A stretch of 64,000 bases of DNA from Fulvivirga sediminis (GTDB taxonomy: Bacteria > Bacteroidota > Bacteroidia > Cytophagales > Cyclobacteriaceae): positions 710,131 through 774,130 of the forward strand of contig NZ_JAESIY010000001.1 of the NCBI RefSeq assembly GCF_016757215.1, written 5' to 3'. The notes below the pieces were generated by a model. That model made no database searches. It was not told where the DNA came from and worked only from the letters and a program-made list of their open reading frames with translations. Below are positions 19,590-29,294 of this stretch, piece by piece; within the stretch, counting starts at the first letter, position 1; every line of letters begins with the position of its first letter. Position numbers and translations under genes: made by a program.

Positions 19590-20993
19590 TTAATTTCCAC
19601 CTAACGATTTGTATAGAGCAATGTAAGCATTTATTTCTTTCTGAGTAGTCATCGTATGTGCTAATTCAGCCTGTAAATAGCCTTGTTGCACGGCTATTAC
19701 TTCTAGGTAGTTAGCATCACCAAACTTATACAGCATTTGAGCATCAGTGATGGCTCTATCCAGTGCAGATTTTCTGTTTTTAACTTCTACCATTTGTTCT
19801 TTAATCTGTTCGATATTGCTCAAGGAGCTGCTTACTTCTTCTACGGCATTTAAAACTGATTTTCTGAATTTGTATACCGAGGCTTCTCGTTGGTGCAATG
19901 CTTGCTCATAAGACGACTTGATACTTCTTTTATTGAAAATAGACTGGGTTAATCCTGCCGTAGCATTTCCGAATAAAGAAGCTGGAATGGAAAACCAGTT
20001 GCTTGTTTTGATGGTGTTTAATCCTCCTTGTGCTGTGATTTTGATACTTGGGTAAAAATCGGCTTTGGCAATACCCACTCTTGCATTGGCTGCCTGTAAT
20101 AATAATTCCTGCTGTTTCACATCAGGTCGGTTCTGTAGTAAATCTGCAGGAATACCTTCATCTGATGATGTTAGAAATACAGTATTTGTGAAAGAACCTA
20201 AACGAACTACCTCTGCCGGATAGCTCCCCGCTAATGTCTGCAAGGCGTTTTCCTGTACTTTTATGCTGGCTCTAATTTCAGGAATAAGTGAACGTGTCTC
20301 TGCCAGTTGGGCCTCTGATTGCCTAATGGCCAAAGAGCTGACGTCTCCAACGGAATATTGTATTTGCAGCATATCAAACGTTTCCTGCATACTTTCCTCA
20401 ACATCCTGTGTAATGCGCAGCTGTTCGTCTAGGCTTAGCAAGTTATAATAGGCCTGCGCTGTTTGAGCAATCAATTGCAGGCGTAAAGCTCTTCGGTTTT
20501 CTGCCTGACTTAAATAATTGGCTAATGCCTCTTCTCTCTGCCTTTTTAGTTTTCCCCAGAAATCGAGATCCCAAGATACTGATGGAGCCAGGTTGTATTC
20601 TTGAAATATTGTGCTTCCGGCGAACGAACCCGTCATACTATTTTTCGAAAGCCGTTGAACACCGGCGCTAATTTGTAGGTTGACCTCTGGAAGGTAGTTA
20701 AGTTTTAGGCTTTTCAGCACCGCTTCGGTGGCTAAAATATGTTCAGCCGCGATATGTAAATCAAGGTTGTTAGCCATTACTTTATCGATCATGTCTACCA
20801 GGATAGTGTCAGCGAAAAAGTAATGATAATCAGGTGTTTCCGTAGTGTCACTGTTCGTGTCTCTGGTAACAGTGCTATATGTATGAGGAAGGTTTAGCTC
20901 CGGCCGTGTATAATCTTTGCTTACCTTGCAAGATTGTGCAAGCAAGACTAAAATAAGTCCGGCTCCTATGTTTTTTATTATTAAGTTCTTCAT
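19590..20993 (-). CDS. TolC-like outer-membrane efflux lipoprotein (NodT family)
   Basis: 467 residues with a lipoprotein signal (LILVLLAQSC, Cys22). Two OEP halves follow with long helices and typical segments: YNLAPSVSWDLDFWGKLKR near residue 130, and LLQNRPDVKQQELLLQAANARVG near residue 280. It forms the outer-membrane channel of the tripartite pump. It starts 3 bp after the pump gene stop and is followed without a gap by the sensor kinase gene. Confidence 0.92.
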   Translation of the reverse strand: MKNLIIKNIGAGLILVLLAQSCKVSKDYTRPELNLPHTYSTVTRDTNSDTTETPDYHYFFADTILVDMIDKVMANNLDLHIAAEHILATEAVLKSLKLNYLPEVNLQISAGVQRLSKNSMTGSFAGSTIFQEYNLAPSVSWDLDFWGKLKRQREEALANYLSQAENRRALRLQLIAQTAQAYYNLLSLDEQLRITQDVEESMQETFDMLQIQYSVGDVSSLAIRQSEAQLAETRSLIPEIRASIKVQENALQTLAGSYPAEVVRLGSFTNTVFLTSSDEGIPADLLQNRPDVKQQELLLQAANARVGIAKADFYPSIKITAQGGLNTIKTSNWFSIPASLFGNATAGLTQSIFNKRSIKSSYEQALHQREASVYKFRKSVLNAVEEVSSSLSNIEQIKEQMVEVKNRKSALDRAITDAQMLYKFGDANYLEVIAVQQGYLQAELAHTMTTQKEINAYIALYKSLGGN

Positions 20994-20996
20994 CGG

Positions 20997-23900
20997 TTAT
21001 GCTTTTATGTTACCTGAAACTTTTTCCTGTAAGCTTTGGAAGATCATATACAAAACAGGAACAATCAATACGCCTAAGACCACACCGCTAATCATACCTC
21101 CGGCAGCACTGATGCTAATAGATTTATTGCCAAGCGCGGTTCCTCCTTTGGCAAACATCAGAGGTATTAAACCTGCTACAAAAGCGAATGAAGTCATTAA
21201 AATAGGGCGTAGGCGCATTTTAGCCCCAGCAATTCCTGCCTCGAAAATAGACAGCCCGGCCTTTCGTTGCTGCAGGGCAAACTCTACGATCAGAATAGCA
21301 TTTTTGGCTAATTGCCCCATTAGCATAATTAGTGCTATCTGCACGTAAATATTGTTGTCCAGGCCAGCAAATCGGGTAGCGATAAACACGCCCAAGACTC
21401 CCGTAGGAAGCGACAGTATCACAGATAGCGGCAACAGGTAACTTTCGTACTGACCCGCAAGAAGAAAATAAATGAAGAGAATACTCAAACTGAAAATGAA
21501 TACCATTTGAGATCCTGATTTTTTTTCTTGCAGACTCAATCCACTATATTCATAGCCATATCCTTTTGGTAATTCTTGCTTGAGGACTTCATCTACAGCA
21601 TTCATTACTTTTCCTGTGCTGGCATCGCCTGCGGCATTTACATTCACTGAAATGCTGTTGTATAGATTGTAGCGGCTTATGTCTTGTGGGCCAAATACTT
21701 TTTTAAGTTTTATTAATGTTGAAATAGGCACCATTTGATTCATGTTGTTGCGAACCATTATATTTTCTAAGGAAGATTCATTTTTTCTGTAATCAGCTTC
21801 AGAGCGCACATTTACCCTATACAGCCTTCCGAATCGGATAAAATCTGTGGTCTGTGACCCCGTCAAATACAATTGCAAAGCATCCATCACCTCTCTAGGG
21901 GTTAAGCCCAATTGCTGCGCTTTGTCTTCGTTCAGTTCTACTTCATATTGTGGATAATCGCTGCGAAAGCTGGTAAATGCCATGCCTATTTCAGGGCGAT
22001 TGTTTAAAGCTTCGATAACTTTTCTACTTACCTTTTCAAAATCGATGATGTCACCGGAAGTCCTGTCCTGCAATACGAATTCCACGCCTCCTGCTGTACC
22101 GAAACCTTCGACAGCAGGATTACGGAAAATCATAAATTCGCCTTTTATTTTATTTTTCATTGCAGATTCAATTTTATACATCACCTCATTGATGTCTGAT
22201 ACTTCCCCTCGGTCTTCCGGTTTTTTAAGGGTAATAAAGCCCATGGCTGAATTGGGAGAAGCTCCGGATGAAAACATATTAAACCCGGAAACGGTACTGA
22301 TGCTTTTTACTTCCGGCAGTTCTGAAACGATTTTCGTAGCCTTTTCCATCTCTACCGTGATAAACTGTAGGTTTGTGCCAGTTTGTAGGTTCACAGCAAA
22401 ACTCAGGTTGTTATCATCCTCTGCTGGAATAAAACCTTTTTGGGCATTCGTCATCAAAAGAAAGGCACCAACGGAAACCAATAATAATGCTCCTAGGGAA
22501 ATCACTTTTTTCTTTCCTAAAAACTTTACAGCTCCGATGTACTTATTTGTGAGTCTTTCAAAGCTGGTGTTGAAAGCATCTGAAAAACGTTGAGTAAATT
22601 TCTTATTTCCTTCGGAATGATGATTTTTCAATAATAAAGCACAGAGAGCAGGGCTCAATGTAAGGGCGTTTACTGCTGAAATCAAAATAGCAATGGCTAG
22701 TGTATAGGAGAACTGTTGATAGAATATGCCGGCAGGCCCTTTCATAAAACCTACTGGTAAAAATACGGCTGCATTTACCAAGGTGATGGAAATGATGGCT
22801 CCACTGATTTCGCTCATGGCCGATACCGTGGCGGTCTTAGCTGATTCGCCGGTTTGCTGCATTTTAGCATGTATGGCTTCTACCACTACAATGGCGTCAT
22901 CTACTACTATGCCAATGGCGAGCACCAAGGCGAACAAAGTCAATACATTAACCGAAAAGCCAATGAGATAGATGAAAAAGAATGTGCCGATAATAGACAC
23001 TGGTACCGCTATGGCAGGGATAATGGTAGAGCGAAAATCCTGAAGAAAAACCAACACAACTATGAATACCAAGATGAATGCTTCGATCAGCGTGGATTTC
23101 ATCTGTGAAACAGACGTATCTAATCGATCTTTCATGTTCTGGATAAGGTCGTATTTGATACCATCGGGAGCATTGTTCTGAAAACGCTCCAGCGATTTTT
23201 TTACTTCAACGGCAATATCATTGGCATTGGAGCCACTGGCCTGAATAACGGCAAATACGATAGAGGGCATTCCATCGGTATACGTATCACTCGAATAATT
23301 AGATAGCCCAAACTCAATACGGGCAACGTCTCCCAGGCGCAAAACAGCACCATCGGTTTTTGATCGAAGAATGATCTTTTCAAATTCTTCAGGCCTATTA
23401 AGCTTGCCTTTATAGCGCAAGGTGTACTGTAACGCAGCATCACTTTCTTCGCCCAGTGTTCCTGGGGAGGCTTCAAAACTATATTGCTGTATGGCAGTTT
23501 CTACATCTGCAGGTACTAAACCATAAGACGATAACTTGGTGGGATTGAGCCAAACACGAACTGAGTATTCTTTGGAGCCAAATAAGCTCACATTGCCTAC
23601 ACCAGGGATACGCTTAAGCTCTGGGATCAAATTGATTTCCGCATAATTGGAAAGAAATCCCTCATCATATTTTTCGGGTTTTTCGCTGTTTACATTCACA
23701 ATCATCAAATAGCTAGACTGCTGCTTAGTGGTGGTCAGTCCGAGCCGTATTACTTCCTGTGGCAGTTGGGCATTGATTTGTGCCACTCGGTTTTGTACGT
23801 TGACGGCCGCCTGATCGGGATCTACCCCTTGTTTAAAAATGATAGTCGTAGAAAAGCTGCCATCATTAGCTGCACTGGATGTCATATACTGCATGTTTTC

Positions 23901-24116
23901 CACTCCATTGATGGCTTGCTCTAAAGGAGTTACTACCGAGCGAATGACACTTTCTGCATTGGCTCCCGGATAAGTGCCCGATACGTACACCGTTGGTGGT
24001 GCGATTTCGGGAAATTGGGTCATCGGAATTCGTAGTAAACCTATAATCCCTAAAAGCACTAGAATGATTGAGATTACCGTGGCTAGTACGGGTCTTTTTA
24101 TAATCTTGTTTAACAT
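20997..24116 (-). CDS. RND multidrug efflux pump, HAE-1 (AcrB-like) family
   Basis: 1039 residues, the usual length. The N-terminal helix and loop are typical (KIIKRPVLATVIS, IPMTQFPEIAPPTV). Twelve membrane segments occur in two repeated halves. The proton-relay aspartate pair is in GIVVDDAIVVVEA within segment 4, and the second half has GQLAKNAILIVEFA and LRPILMTSFAFV. It is a proton-driven inner-membrane exporter of small, often hydrophobic compounds; the substrate cannot be read from the sequence. It sits 12 bp after the fusion-protein gene and 3 bp before the outer-membrane factor. Confidence 0.93.
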   Translation of the reverse strand: MLNKIIKRPVLATVISIILVLLGIIGLLRIPMTQFPEIAPPTVYVSGTYPGANAESVIRSVVTPLEQAINGVENMQYMTSSAANDGSFSTTIIFKQGVDPDQAAVNVQNRVAQINAQLPQEVIRLGLTTTKQQSSYLMIVNVNSEKPEKYDEGFLSNYAEINLIPELKRIPGVGNVSLFGSKEYSVRVWLNPTKLSSYGLVPADVETAIQQYSFEASPGTLGEESDAALQYTLRYKGKLNRPEEFEKIILRSKTDGAVLRLGDVARIEFGLSNYSSDTYTDGMPSIVFAVIQASGSNANDIAVEVKKSLERFQNNAPDGIKYDLIQNMKDRLDTSVSQMKSTLIEAFILVFIVVLVFLQDFRSTIIPAIAVPVSIIGTFFFIYLIGFSVNVLTLFALVLAIGIVVDDAIVVVEAIHAKMQQTGESAKTATVSAMSEISGAIISITLVNAAVFLPVGFMKGPAGIFYQQFSYTLAIAILISAVNALTLSPALCALLLKNHHSEGNKKFTQRFSDAFNTSFERLTNKYIGAVKFLGKKKVISLGALLLVSVGAFLLMTNAQKGFIPAEDDNNLSFAVNLQTGTNLQFITVEMEKATKIVSELPEVKSISTVSGFNMFSSGASPNSAMGFITLKKPEDRGEVSDINEVMYKIESAMKNKIKGEFMIFRNPAVEGFGTAGGVEFVLQDRTSGDIIDFEKVSRKVIEALNNRPEIGMAFTSFRSDYPQYEVELNEDKAQQLGLTPREVMDALQLYLTGSQTTDFIRFGRLYRVNVRSEADYRKNESSLENIMVRNNMNQMVPISTLIKLKKVFGPQDISRYNLYNSISVNVNAAGDASTGKVMNAVDEVLKQELPKGYGYEYSGLSLQEKKSGSQMVFIFSLSILFIYFLLAGQYESYLLPLSVILSLPTGVLGVFIATRFAGLDNNIYVQIALIMLMGQLAKNAILIVEFALQQRKAGLSIFEAGIAGAKMRLRPILMTSFAFVAGLIPLMFAKGGTALGNKSISISAAGGMISGVVLGVLIVPVLYMIFQSLQEKVSGNIKA

Positions 24117-24128
24117 TTTTAGCGAATT

Positions 24129-25268
24129 TTAGGGATTAACTTTTGGCGAGATGGTGGCATTTTCAGGGATTGATGCCAGCTCATTGGCAATGACTTGGTC
24201 CCCGGGATTGAACCCAGACTTTACGATGTAAAAATCATCTGATTTGATATAATCTTTCAGGGCTATACGCTGCATTTGGTTGGAGCTGTCCAGCAGGCCT
24301 ACCATAAGTTTGTCTTGCAGTTCGTAGGTGGCTAAAAGCGGTATTTTATATACGTTTTGCTCTGTAGATTTTAAAACTACTCTGCCTGTGTTGCCTGTTC
24401 TTAATAGTTTTTCTGGATTAGGAAAAGAAGCGCGAAGTATTACCGACCCTGTGGTTGCATCGAATTGCCCATCCATCATATCTATTTTTCCCAGGTGATT
24501 GTAAGTGCTTCCATCTGATAGTAACAGGGTTACATCCTGAAAACTTTTTAGTTTTTCTAATAATGTGGATCCAGGGCGCGAAGCATTTATCTTCAGAATT
24601 TCGTTTTCGGAAACCGAGAAATAGGCGTAGATTTCACTTACCTGAGATAATGTGGTTAAAGCCTGGGCGTCATTAGGCCCCACTAAAGCCCCCTGGCGAT
24701 TGGGAATGCGGCCAATATAGCCGCTTACGGGTGCTTTTACTACAGTAAATCCAAGATTAACATCAGCAGAGGCTACCAGCGTTTCTTGTTGCTTCAAGGC
24801 TGCTTTTGCGTTTTCGTATTCGGTTTTTGCTTTCTGATATTGAAAATCAGCGACCACATTGTTTTCACTCAATACTTTATATTTATCCAGCTCAAGTTTT
24901 GACGATTCTAGCTGTGATTTGGCCATAGCTAAAGAGGCTAATGCTGTGTTTTTCTGTTCACGATACACGCTCGCATTAATGCTAAACAAAGCTTGGCCAG
25001 CCTTTACATAGGCTCCTTCGTCTACATATATTTTATCTATATAGCCACTAATCTGAGGGCGAAGCTGGATGTTATCTTTTCCCTGCAAGCTTGTTGGGAA
25101 GGCTTTGTTGATAACGGCATCGGTGGGTTGTAGTGTTATTACTTCTGCCTTAATAGTATCATGCTCTTGCTCAATTTCATTTTTGGAATTGTTACAGCTC
25201 TGAATAAAAATAGCGGCTGCTAAAAATAACATCAGGGCAGTTTGTTTTTTCTGAATCAAACGCTTCAT
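24129..25268 (-). CDS. Periplasmic membrane-fusion lipoprotein of the RND pump
   Basis: About 379 residues from the ATG at 25268. This start gives a clean lipoprotein signal (LFLAAAIFIQSC); an in-frame TTG at 25304 would add 12 basic residues and lies inside a promoter-like element, so I reject it. The protein has the HlyD/AcrA order: lipoyl half-motif (RPQISGYIDKIYVDEGAYVKAG), helical hairpin, second half-motif (VKAPVSGYIGRIPNRQGALV) and beta barrel. It links pump and outer-membrane factor, and is the first gene of the operon that also includes the LytS/LytT pair. Confidence 0.92.
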   Translation of the reverse strand: MKRLIQKKQTALMLFLAAAIFIQSCNNSKNEIEQEHDTIKAEVITLQPTDAVINKAFPTSLQGKDNIQLRPQISGYIDKIYVDEGAYVKAGQALFSINASVYREQKNTALASLAMAKSQLESSKLELDKYKVLSENNVVADFQYQKAKTEYENAKAALKQQETLVASADVNLGFTVVKAPVSGYIGRIPNRQGALVGPNDAQALTTLSQVSEIYAYFSVSENEILKINASRPGSTLLEKLKSFQDVTLLLSDGSTYNHLGKIDMMDGQFDATTGSVILRASFPNPEKLLRTGNTGRVVLKSTEQNVYKIPLLATYELQDKLMVGLLDSSNQMQRIALKDYIKSDDFYIVKSGFNPGDQVIANELASIPENATISPKVNP

Positions 25269-25301
25269 TCGGGTCTTCTTTAATTTGACGATTTTGAATG
25301 T

Positions 25302-25309
25302 CAAAGCTA
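25302..25309 (-). promoter_or_regulatory. Possible -7 box for the first efflux operon
   Basis: On the minus strand the sequence is TAGCTTTG, an exact match to the Bacteroidota -7 consensus TAnnTTTG. It lies 33 bp upstream of the chosen ATG at 25268. The nearest TTG further upstream (25336-25338) is 26 bp away, longer than the usual 19-21, so the -33 element is weak. Confidence 0.4.
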
Positions 25310-25760
25310 GAACCCCTTCTTAGTTATATTTGCTACAATCTGATCGAAGTGTGGAAATTGGAAACTGAAATGTGGATATTAACAATTAGGTTTTTTGTTG
25401 AGATGCGCTTTTTTGATTCATCATGTATTCGAAATGCCTTTTTTTCTCTTGTTATGGTTTGTTCTGAATTCAACCCTTTATATCGTAGAGCGGTTCTATA
25501 TTTTAGCTAGAGTAATGTTTTGAGATACCCAGGGGCCTTTGGTGCACCTACACCTAATGTTGAAAACTGCACAAATAGATAATGTGAGTTGATAATGTTG
25601 TTTTCTTTTAAATAAATGGCAAACAAGCTTAATCTAACTTGCTAAGATAGTCGGAACAAAAGGCTCAAGCGATTTTCATGAGGTGAAGTAGAATCAGTAA
25701 AAGATACTGATCCTTCTAGGAGTGGAGTACGATTCTAGTGAGCTAAAGATAATCTTGTTA
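25310..25760. other. Gene-free stretch upstream of the efflux operon
   Basis: AT-rich sequence with no coding region I can support on either strand. A plus-strand frame at 25298-25510 has a composition unlike its neighbours and no start context. The region should hold the upstream regulatory sites of the efflux operon; I could not pick out a clear LytTR repeat pair by eye. Confidence 0.4.
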
Positions 25761-26660
25761 TTATAATACATAAAATTTGTTGGCTGAATTTATTGTTACT
25801 GATGAAGCGTCTTCACCTAGTAATTGCAAGATATTACTTTCAATGGTTTCTGCTATGGACGTTATTGGTGTGTCCGTAGGGATATTCTCAAAAGGATCCT
25901 GCATTCTGAAGGCTGCTTTCTCTAAGAAAAAGAATACAGTAGATACAATTAATAGGATGAAAAATTGTAACATGAAGTGCTGTAATTCAAAAGCAACAGA
26001 TAAAGAAAGGAAAATGACGAATAAATAAATGGTTGTATGAAGCCCATATCTATATATAGCAGGAAAGACAGTGTTTTTTATCCTTTCGCACTTACCCATG
26101 GATGCTGTGAGACTAGCAAGGGTCTCTTCAATTTTTATTTGTGAGAATTTGTCTATTTTCCCCATTTTGTGTAGTTCTCTGATGTTCATATTTTGAAGAG
26201 AAAGGAGGCATAATGGTTTGTGTTTATGATCATTTACTAGCTTAATGTCATCTTCAGATAAAAATCTTTTAGGTATTTTACTGGAGGTCTCTTTCCTAAG
26301 TGCTTGACCTAAATAGTAACCCCAGCATACTTGTCTGTAACTTATATTTTGTATTTCCTGGTTTCCTTCATCTACATACATTTGTAATTGCAAGACCAGA
26401 GTACGGGAATCATTCACTATTTCTCCCCATATCTTTCTTGCTTCCCACCATCTTTCGTATGACTGGTTAATCATATAGGATAAAAGTATCGATATGGCAA
26501 CGCCTAAAGTAGTAGCTATGCTAATTGGTATGTTAGATAAAAATGAACTAAAGAAAAAGGGTAAAACAGCAGTGAAAATTGCTATTAATGAAACGAAGAA
26601 CAAGGGGGTTTTTAATTCATTAAAAATATAAGATAATGGAATTTTATTTTTATATATCAT
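25761..26660 (-). CDS. Bestrophin-like (UPF0187) membrane channel
   Basis: 299 residues. Two N-terminal membrane segments (LFFVSLIAIFTAVLPFFF, ISIATTLGVAISILLSYMI) are followed by the family signature NQSYERWWEARKIWGEIVNDSR. Two more hydrophobic segments follow near residues 205-245, ending in FFFLEKAAFRMQDPFEN, also typical of bestrophins. Bacterial relatives form pentameric ion channels or act in anion flow across the inner membrane; the ion is not known here. It is a single-gene unit with gene-free flanks of several hundred bases. Confidence 0.88.
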   Translation of the reverse strand: MIYKNKIPLSYIFNELKTPLFFVSLIAIFTAVLPFFFSSFLSNIPISIATTLGVAISILLSYMINQSYERWWEARKIWGEIVNDSRTLVLQLQMYVDEGNQEIQNISYRQVCWGYYLGQALRKETSSKIPKRFLSEDDIKLVNDHKHKPLCLLSLQNMNIRELHKMGKIDKFSQIKIEETLASLTASMGKCERIKNTVFPAIYRYGLHTTIYLFVIFLSLSVAFELQHFMLQFFILLIVSTVFFFLEKAAFRMQDPFENIPTDTPITSIAETIESNILQLLGEDASSVTINSANKFYVL

Positions 26661-26975
26661 AAAAAGAGTATGTTAAGTCTGTATCTTGAATTTAGGCTAT
26701 GCTAATGAGTTGAAAAAACTTAAGGAGCTAAGCTGTGTGATGTTGTAATTGATGAAGCGGCTTCAAAAAATTGATATAAGCTATTATTCTAGCTTCAGCT
26801 GACATTATAAATATGCAGTATAATCATTGTCTGATTGTACTGTGGCTGTTAGCTAAGCATAGTATGGCATAATCCTAGTTGTGCCACTGTCTTTAATTAT
26901 GTAAACTAAAAGATATAATAAAGCCCTTCTTTTGAGTGCGGCATTAATGAGGCTAAATAGAATTTTAGTGAGCGA
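26661..26975. other. Gene-free stretch between channel and desaturase genes
   Basis: 315 bp of AT-rich sequence. I find no coding frame, no strong hairpin and no clear promoter motif. It should contain the promoter of the bestrophin-like gene and the end of the desaturase transcript. Confidence 0.35.
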
Positions 26976-28076
26976 TTATTTTTGATGAACTGCTTCTATT
27001 CTCCCTAGTGAGCGAAGCATTTTTATATGATCAATAATGGCTGCCCAAAAGGATTTCTTGATGAGATAAGGAATACCATATTCTTGAGCGGTTGTGGCTA
27101 CAATGCTTGATAGCTTATTGTAATGTGTATGACAGATATTTGGGAATAGATGATGCTCAATCTGATAGTTTAGCCCACCAATAAGCCAAGAAAAGGATTT
27201 ACTTCGAGGGGAATAATTACTCGTAGTAGCGAGTTGGTGTACAGACCAATTGTTGGCAATAAGTCCGTTTTTATCGGGTAGAGGGAAGTCAGCGCTAGGC
27301 ATTACATGTGCGGTTTGAAAAACAATACTAATGAGTATGCCTGTAACCATATGCATACTTATAAATGCTAGTAGTATTATCCACCAAGCGAGAGGCACCA
27401 TAATTAATGGTAAAATTAGAGTATATGAGTAATACAGTAATTTCCAGGCACTAATTTCAAAAATGGTATTTTTATATTCATTTTTGCCTTTAAAAAAGCC
27501 CATTTTCTTATAGCGTTTAACTCTTACAAAGTCCTTACTGGTGATCCATGAAATGGTGGATAAGCTGTAAAAAAACCAGATATAAATATGCTGGAATCTA
27601 TGGAGCCAATATCTTTTAGCGTGAGGAGAAAAGCGCAGAAAAAAGGGAGCATTTATATCGTCGTCAGATTCACTGATGTTTGTATAGGTATGGTGTAGTA
27701 CGTTATGCTGAATCTTCCAAACTGAGGCATTCGCTCCAATTAAATTCATTGTATATCCCATCCATTGATTTACTTTTCTCTTTTTTGAAAAGGATCCATG
27801 TATGGCATCATGCATGACCCCCATGCCTATGCCTGCCATTCCTAGGCCACTAAGAATATATAAGCCAAACAGTGAAAATGCATTAGTAATAATTCCTGTA
27901 TTAAGCATTATCAGCGGTCCGAAAAATAACATAAGCATACACGCAGATTTAAAGATCATCCGAGAGCTTCCTTGCTTAATTAGATTGTTAGTTTTGAAGT
28001 ACTGGTTTACTCTTAATTTCAGTTGTTCTGCAAATTCAGAGTTTTTGTCAATTAAAAATTTTGGGGCTTTTGTCAT
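26976..28076 (-). CDS. Membrane fatty-acid desaturase (acyl-lipid/acyl-CoA type)
   Basis: 366 residues. Three histidine boxes bind the di-iron centre: HDAIH at residues 89-93, HNVLHH at 124-129, and QIEHH at 305-309. The Gln in the third box resembles front-end desaturases (delta-5/delta-6 type), but no fused cytochrome b5 domain is present. Four or more membrane segments lie at about residues 42-90 and 210-260. It introduces a double bond into membrane fatty acids, using oxygen; the position of the bond cannot be told from sequence. It appears to be transcribed alone. Confidence 0.88.
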   Translation of the reverse strand: MTKAPKFLIDKNSEFAEQLKLRVNQYFKTNNLIKQGSSRMIFKSACMLMLFFGPLIMLNTGIITNAFSLFGLYILSGLGMAGIGMGVMHDAIHGSFSKKRKVNQWMGYTMNLIGANASVWKIQHNVLHHTYTNISESDDDINAPFFLRFSPHAKRYWLHRFQHIYIWFFYSLSTISWITSKDFVRVKRYKKMGFFKGKNEYKNTIFEISAWKLLYYSYTLILPLIMVPLAWWIILLAFISMHMVTGILISIVFQTAHVMPSADFPLPDKNGLIANNWSVHQLATTSNYSPRSKSFSWLIGGLNYQIEHHLFPNICHTHYNKLSSIVATTAQEYGIPYLIKKSFWAAIIDHIKMLRSLGRIEAVHQK

Positions 28077-28217
28077 GTACTGGAGTAACCTCCCCCATAG
28101 CCTTTAAGTTCAAAATGTTTAAAGACTAAAACAATATACTTACAAACATTTACTATTTTTTGGGCAGCTTTAAAGGGTAAAGCAAAAGCAGATGTTGCTT
28201 AGAGAGCATTGGAGCAC

Positions 28218-29168
28218 TTATTCTTCAGTATCTACTTTATTCGCAAATTCTCTATGGGCTTTTAAATAAACAGGAAGATTGTCGCTCATAGAGGCATGGC
28301 CGGCGTTGGGTATTTCAACGTACTCAGCATCCTTAACCATTTTCACATATTGCTTCACATCCTCAGGGCGAGCTTCGTCGTACTGGCCTGTGGTAAATAA
28401 TACAGGAACGTTAAGCTTTTTTAGAGCGTCAATGTTGTCGTAATTGCGTAAAGTTCCGGTAGCTCTAAATTCACTAGGTCCCCACATGTAGTTATAGATA
28501 AAACCACTGCCAGGTGCTTGCACTGTATCATAAGGATGCTTTGAGCTCTTCGTACGTAGCAGATGCTGGCTAGAAAAATAGGCATTAGCTTTTTTATAGG
28601 CCTCACTGTCATAAACACTATCTCTATTAGCTATTGCGATGGCCTGCTGGATGCTGTCAGGCATTTCAGAGACTAGCTGATTGGTGCCAGCTATCCATTT
28701 TGGAGTGCTGAAGTAGGGGCTATTAAACACAATGCCTTTGATGCCTTCAGGGTGTGCTTCATAGCACTCTAGCGCTAAAGCAGTACCCCATGAATGCCCT
28801 GTTAGGTAGTATTCTTTAAGTTTCAAATGTTTTACTACAGCATTTACCTGCTCTACAAAATTTTCCACTTTAAGTAGTGAAGTATCAGTGTGGTGGGTAG
28901 ATTGTCCACTTCCCAGCTGATCAATCATAATTATAGGACGGTCATCGGTAAGAGGCTCCATGTCAAAATAGCGGCGACTAGTGCCCCCGGGGCCTCCATG
29001 TAGGCAGACATAGGGAGCTTGGCTTCCTTCGCCCATAATGCCGTACCAAACTTTACCACCTTCTACATCTACAAGCCCGGCACCAGGTTTTAAATAGGGG
29101 GTAGACGATTGCTTGGTGTTGCAACTAGCAATTAAAACAATAAGAAATATGGTAAATGAAATACGCAT
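28218..29168 (-). CDS. S33-family peptidase lipoprotein (proline iminopeptidase-like)
   Basis: 316 residues with a lipoprotein signal (FLIVLIASC, Cys16), so probably anchored in an envelope membrane. Alpha/beta hydrolase fold: oxyanion segment CLHGGPGG, nucleophile Ser126 in TGHSWGTAL, acid in TTGQYDEARPED and base His in NAGHASM. HGGPGG is a hallmark of prolyl aminopeptidases and related S33 enzymes; tricorn-interacting factor F1 relatives share it. It likely removes N-terminal residues from short peptides outside the cytoplasm. Substrate is inferred. Confidence 0.85.
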   Translation of the reverse strand: MRISFTIFLIVLIASCNTKQSSTPYLKPGAGLVDVEGGKVWYGIMGEGSQAPYVCLHGGPGGTSRRYFDMEPLTDDRPIIMIDQLGSGQSTHHTDTSLLKVENFVEQVNAVVKHLKLKEYYLTGHSWGTALALECYEAHPEGIKGIVFNSPYFSTPKWIAGTNQLVSEMPDSIQQAIAIANRDSVYDSEAYKKANAYFSSQHLLRTKSSKHPYDTVQAPGSGFIYNYMWGPSEFRATGTLRNYDNIDALKKLNVPVLFTTGQYDEARPEDVKQYVKMVKDAEYVEIPNAGHASMSDNLPVYLKAHREFANKVDTEE

Positions 29169-29294
29169 CTTTATAATTTTTTTGTGAAGTTATAAAAAAT
29201 AACCAAAGGCTTTTAGGGCCTTTTGATGGGTGGTTGGGAGCATGGGAGGTCACCTATATGAAAAGTCTTTCATTATGGAAAACCTTCCTAATCA

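Noticed and set aside
21982..22593. A 203-codon plus-strand frame inside the RND pump gene
   Set aside because: It is the antisense shadow of a clear pump coding sequence with strong motifs.
25298..25510. A 70-codon plus-strand frame upstream of the first efflux operon
   Set aside because: It overlaps the promoter-like element and is rich in Phe, Cys and Trp in the manner of non-coding AT-rich sequence.
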